A stretch of 6,296 nt of DNA from Burkholderiales bacterium (GTDB lineage Bacteria; Pseudomonadota; Gammaproteobacteria; Burkholderiales; Burkholderiaceae_C), in contig JAABTC010000115.1 of NCBI GenBank assembly GCA_011390055.1, positions 1 through 6,296 of the forward strand, written 5' to 3'. Every line of letters begins with the position of its first letter. Within the stretch, counting starts at the first letter, position 1. Shown piece after piece: positions 5,466 through 6,296 of the stretch. The translations under genes were made by a program, and so were the position numbers. The notes beneath the pieces were generated by a model. The model was not told the DNA's origin. It saw only the letters and a program-made list of their open reading frames with translations, and did no database searches.

Positions 5466-5663
5466 TCAGCGATAACGGTTGAAACTGCCCAGGCGATGGT
5501 GCATGGGTTGCCGTTCTGCCCACAGCGCCAGTCGCTCCAGCCAGCCCAGCGGCAGCACCTGAGGTGGTGCAACCGGAGGCCGCGCAGTGGCGCGCAGCGG
5601 CAGGTGAAAGGCGGTACGCAGGGCTTGAACGCCTGATCCGAAAGATGCGGTCTGGGTGTTCAT
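5466..5663 (-). CDS. Small protein of unknown function, divergent from the LysR gene
   Basis: This 65-residue ORF starts at an ATG (complement of 5661-5663) with GGAG five bases upstream (complement of 5669-5672). I do not recognise a family. The N-terminal half is Ala/Pro-rich (ARPPVAPPQVLPLG, 27-40). The C-terminal half is amphipathic and Arg-rich, with a probable helix WLERLALWAERQ (41-52) followed by HHRLGSFNRYR (55-65). The shape of a low-complexity leader with a short tryptophan/arginine helix recalls the small DUF1127-like proteins of proteobacteria, but the typical DUF1127 motif is not evident. Its head-to-head position with the LysR gene, 131 bases apart, makes it a candidate target of that regulator. 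A longer frame continues upstream to 5870 but runs across the LysR start and has no support. Confidence 0.55.
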   Translation of the reverse strand: MNTQTASFGSGVQALRTAFHLPLRATARPPVAPPQVLPLGWLERLALWAERQPMHHRLGSFNRYR

Positions 5664-5759
5664 GGCGACTCCGGTGGACGGGCTGCCCGACCCCGGGGTT
5701 CGGGTTTCAGGCAGTGTTTGCAGTGTGAGACCGTGCATCCACGAACGCAACGTGGCATA

Positions 5760-5778
5760 TTGCAGACCGACTCTGCAA
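5760..5778. promoter_or_regulatory. Inverted repeat in the divergent intergenic region, candidate LysR-type operator
   Basis: TTGCAGA-N5-TCTGCAA forms perfect 7-bp arms around a 5-base centre and ends 16 bases before the LysR ATG. A further half-site, TTTGCAG, lies at 5717-5723, 42 bases upstream (about four helical turns). Its region also contains GCAGTGT twice (5711-5717 and 5720-5726). LysR-type regulators usually bind dyads between their own gene and a divergent target, often with a second weaker site, so location and layout fit autoregulation. The dyad is not a strict T-N11-A site. Confidence 0.5.
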
Positions 5779-5794
5779 ATTCGCAAACTCTGAC

Positions 5795-6296
5795 ATGGCC
5801 ACCCTCGATTGGGATGACTTACGCCACGCGGTCGCGATCGGCAGCGCCGGCTCGCTGGCGGGCGCGGCACGCACGCTGGGCGTCAACCACACCACCGTGC
5901 TTCGTCGGCTCGATGCGTTGGAGGCCCACCTCGGGTCGCGCTTGTTTGAGCGGCTGCGCAGCGGCTACCAGCCCACCGAGGCCGGTCTGGCGCTGCTGGA
6001 GCAGGTGCGCCACATGGCCACGCGCGCCGACGAGATCGAGCGACAGGTGCTGGGCCGTGACCGGCAATTCACCGGCCCGCTGCGCGTGACCACGGCCTTC
6101 GTGTTGATGGACCATCTGCTGCCGCAGCCGCTCGCCGACTTTTCACGCGCCTATCCTGGTGTCGAGGTGGAAGTGGTGGAAAACGCCTTCCTCGTCGATC
6201 TGGCGAGCCGCCATGCCGATGCGACCGAGGGGTGGACCCGGCGCGAGGCCGACGTGGCGTTGCGCCTGTCGGCGCACGTGGCTGAGCACCTCGTCG
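5795..6296 (+). CDS. LysR-type transcriptional regulator, N-terminal part (truncated by window end)
   Basis: 167 codons are present and the frame is still open at the window edge. The N-terminal winged helix-turn-helix is clear: LDWDDLRHAVAIGSAGSLAG (4-23), AARTLGVNHTTVLRRLDALE (24-43) and GSRLFERLRSGYQPTEAG (47-64). A linker helix follows, then the start of the effector domain with GPLRVTTAFVL (92-102), LADFSRAYPGVEVEVVE (112-128) and RREADVALRL (148-157). The NHTTVLRRLDALE version of the recognition helix is typical of a large LysR subgroup in Betaproteobacteria and Pseudomonas whose effectors are mostly unknown. Between VEVVENAFLVDLAS and RREADVALRL there appear to be about ten more residues (HADATEGWT region) than usual. 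ATG 5795 gives the canonical start of the family. No strong ribosome binding site is visible. Confidence 0.9.
   Translation, partial: MATLDWDDLRHAVAIGSAGSLAGAARTLGVNHTTVLRRLDALEAHLGSRLFERLRSGYQPTEAGLALLEQVRHMATRADEIERQVLGRDRQFTGPLRVTTAFVLMDHLLPQPLADFSRAYPGVEVEVVENAFLVDLASRHADATEGWTRREADVALRLSAHVAEHLV

Noticed and set aside
1..6296. CRISPR array, tRNA, rRNA, insertion sequence or phage attachment site
   Set aside because: No regularly spaced repeats, clover-leaf sequences, transposase motifs, terminal inverted repeats or duplicated attachment cores were found on reading both strands.

Overview
The window looks like chromosomal DNA of a high-GC betaproteobacterium, most likely of the order Burkholderiales. 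This is an inference from the strong G/C third-position codon bias, a periplasmic nitrate reductase operon ending napB-napC, a dispersed palindrome of the CTTCGACAAGCTCAGGG type that is common in that group, and a LysR regulator of a type abundant there. No species can be named from the sequence.

Layout. Positions 1-754 hold the last 20 codons of a probable napB and a complete napC, which together form the distal end of a nap operon. A 127-base gap with the palindromic repeat and a 12-bp operator-like palindrome leads into a two-gene toxin-antitoxin module (Phd/YefM antitoxin, 882-1208; RelE/ParE toxin, 1201-1575). A tightly packed three-gene operon follows (1650-5196): an exported acetamidase/formamidase-family protein, a TroA/ZnuA-type metal-binding protein, and an ABC-3 (ZnuB-type) permease with an unusual C-terminal extension. 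No ABC ATPase gene lies in the window. Positions 5197-5465 are gene-poor, with one weak 58-codon ORF or frameshifted remnant. A 65-aa unknown protein on the minus strand (5466-5663) and a partial LysR-type regulator (5795 to the end) are divergent across a 131-base region with a TTGCAGA-N5-TCTGCAA palindrome.

How the genes work together. NapC passes electrons from quinol to the periplasmic NapAB nitrate reductase. The toxin-antitoxin pair is self-contained. The amidase, binding protein and permease are joined by a 5-base gap and a TGATG stop/start overlap, so they are probably co-transcribed and translationally coupled. The combination suggests a periplasmic metal-linked amide hydrolase served by, or feeding, a dedicated metal or metal-chelate importer. 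That link is inference.

The most unusual points are: (1) the C-terminal module of the amidase is duplicated, and its only four cysteines sit at matching positions in the two copies; (2) the permease carries about 170 extra residues, probably a periplasmic helical domain between two added membrane segments; (3) the importer cassette is bound to a hydrolase gene and lacks an adjacent ATPase.
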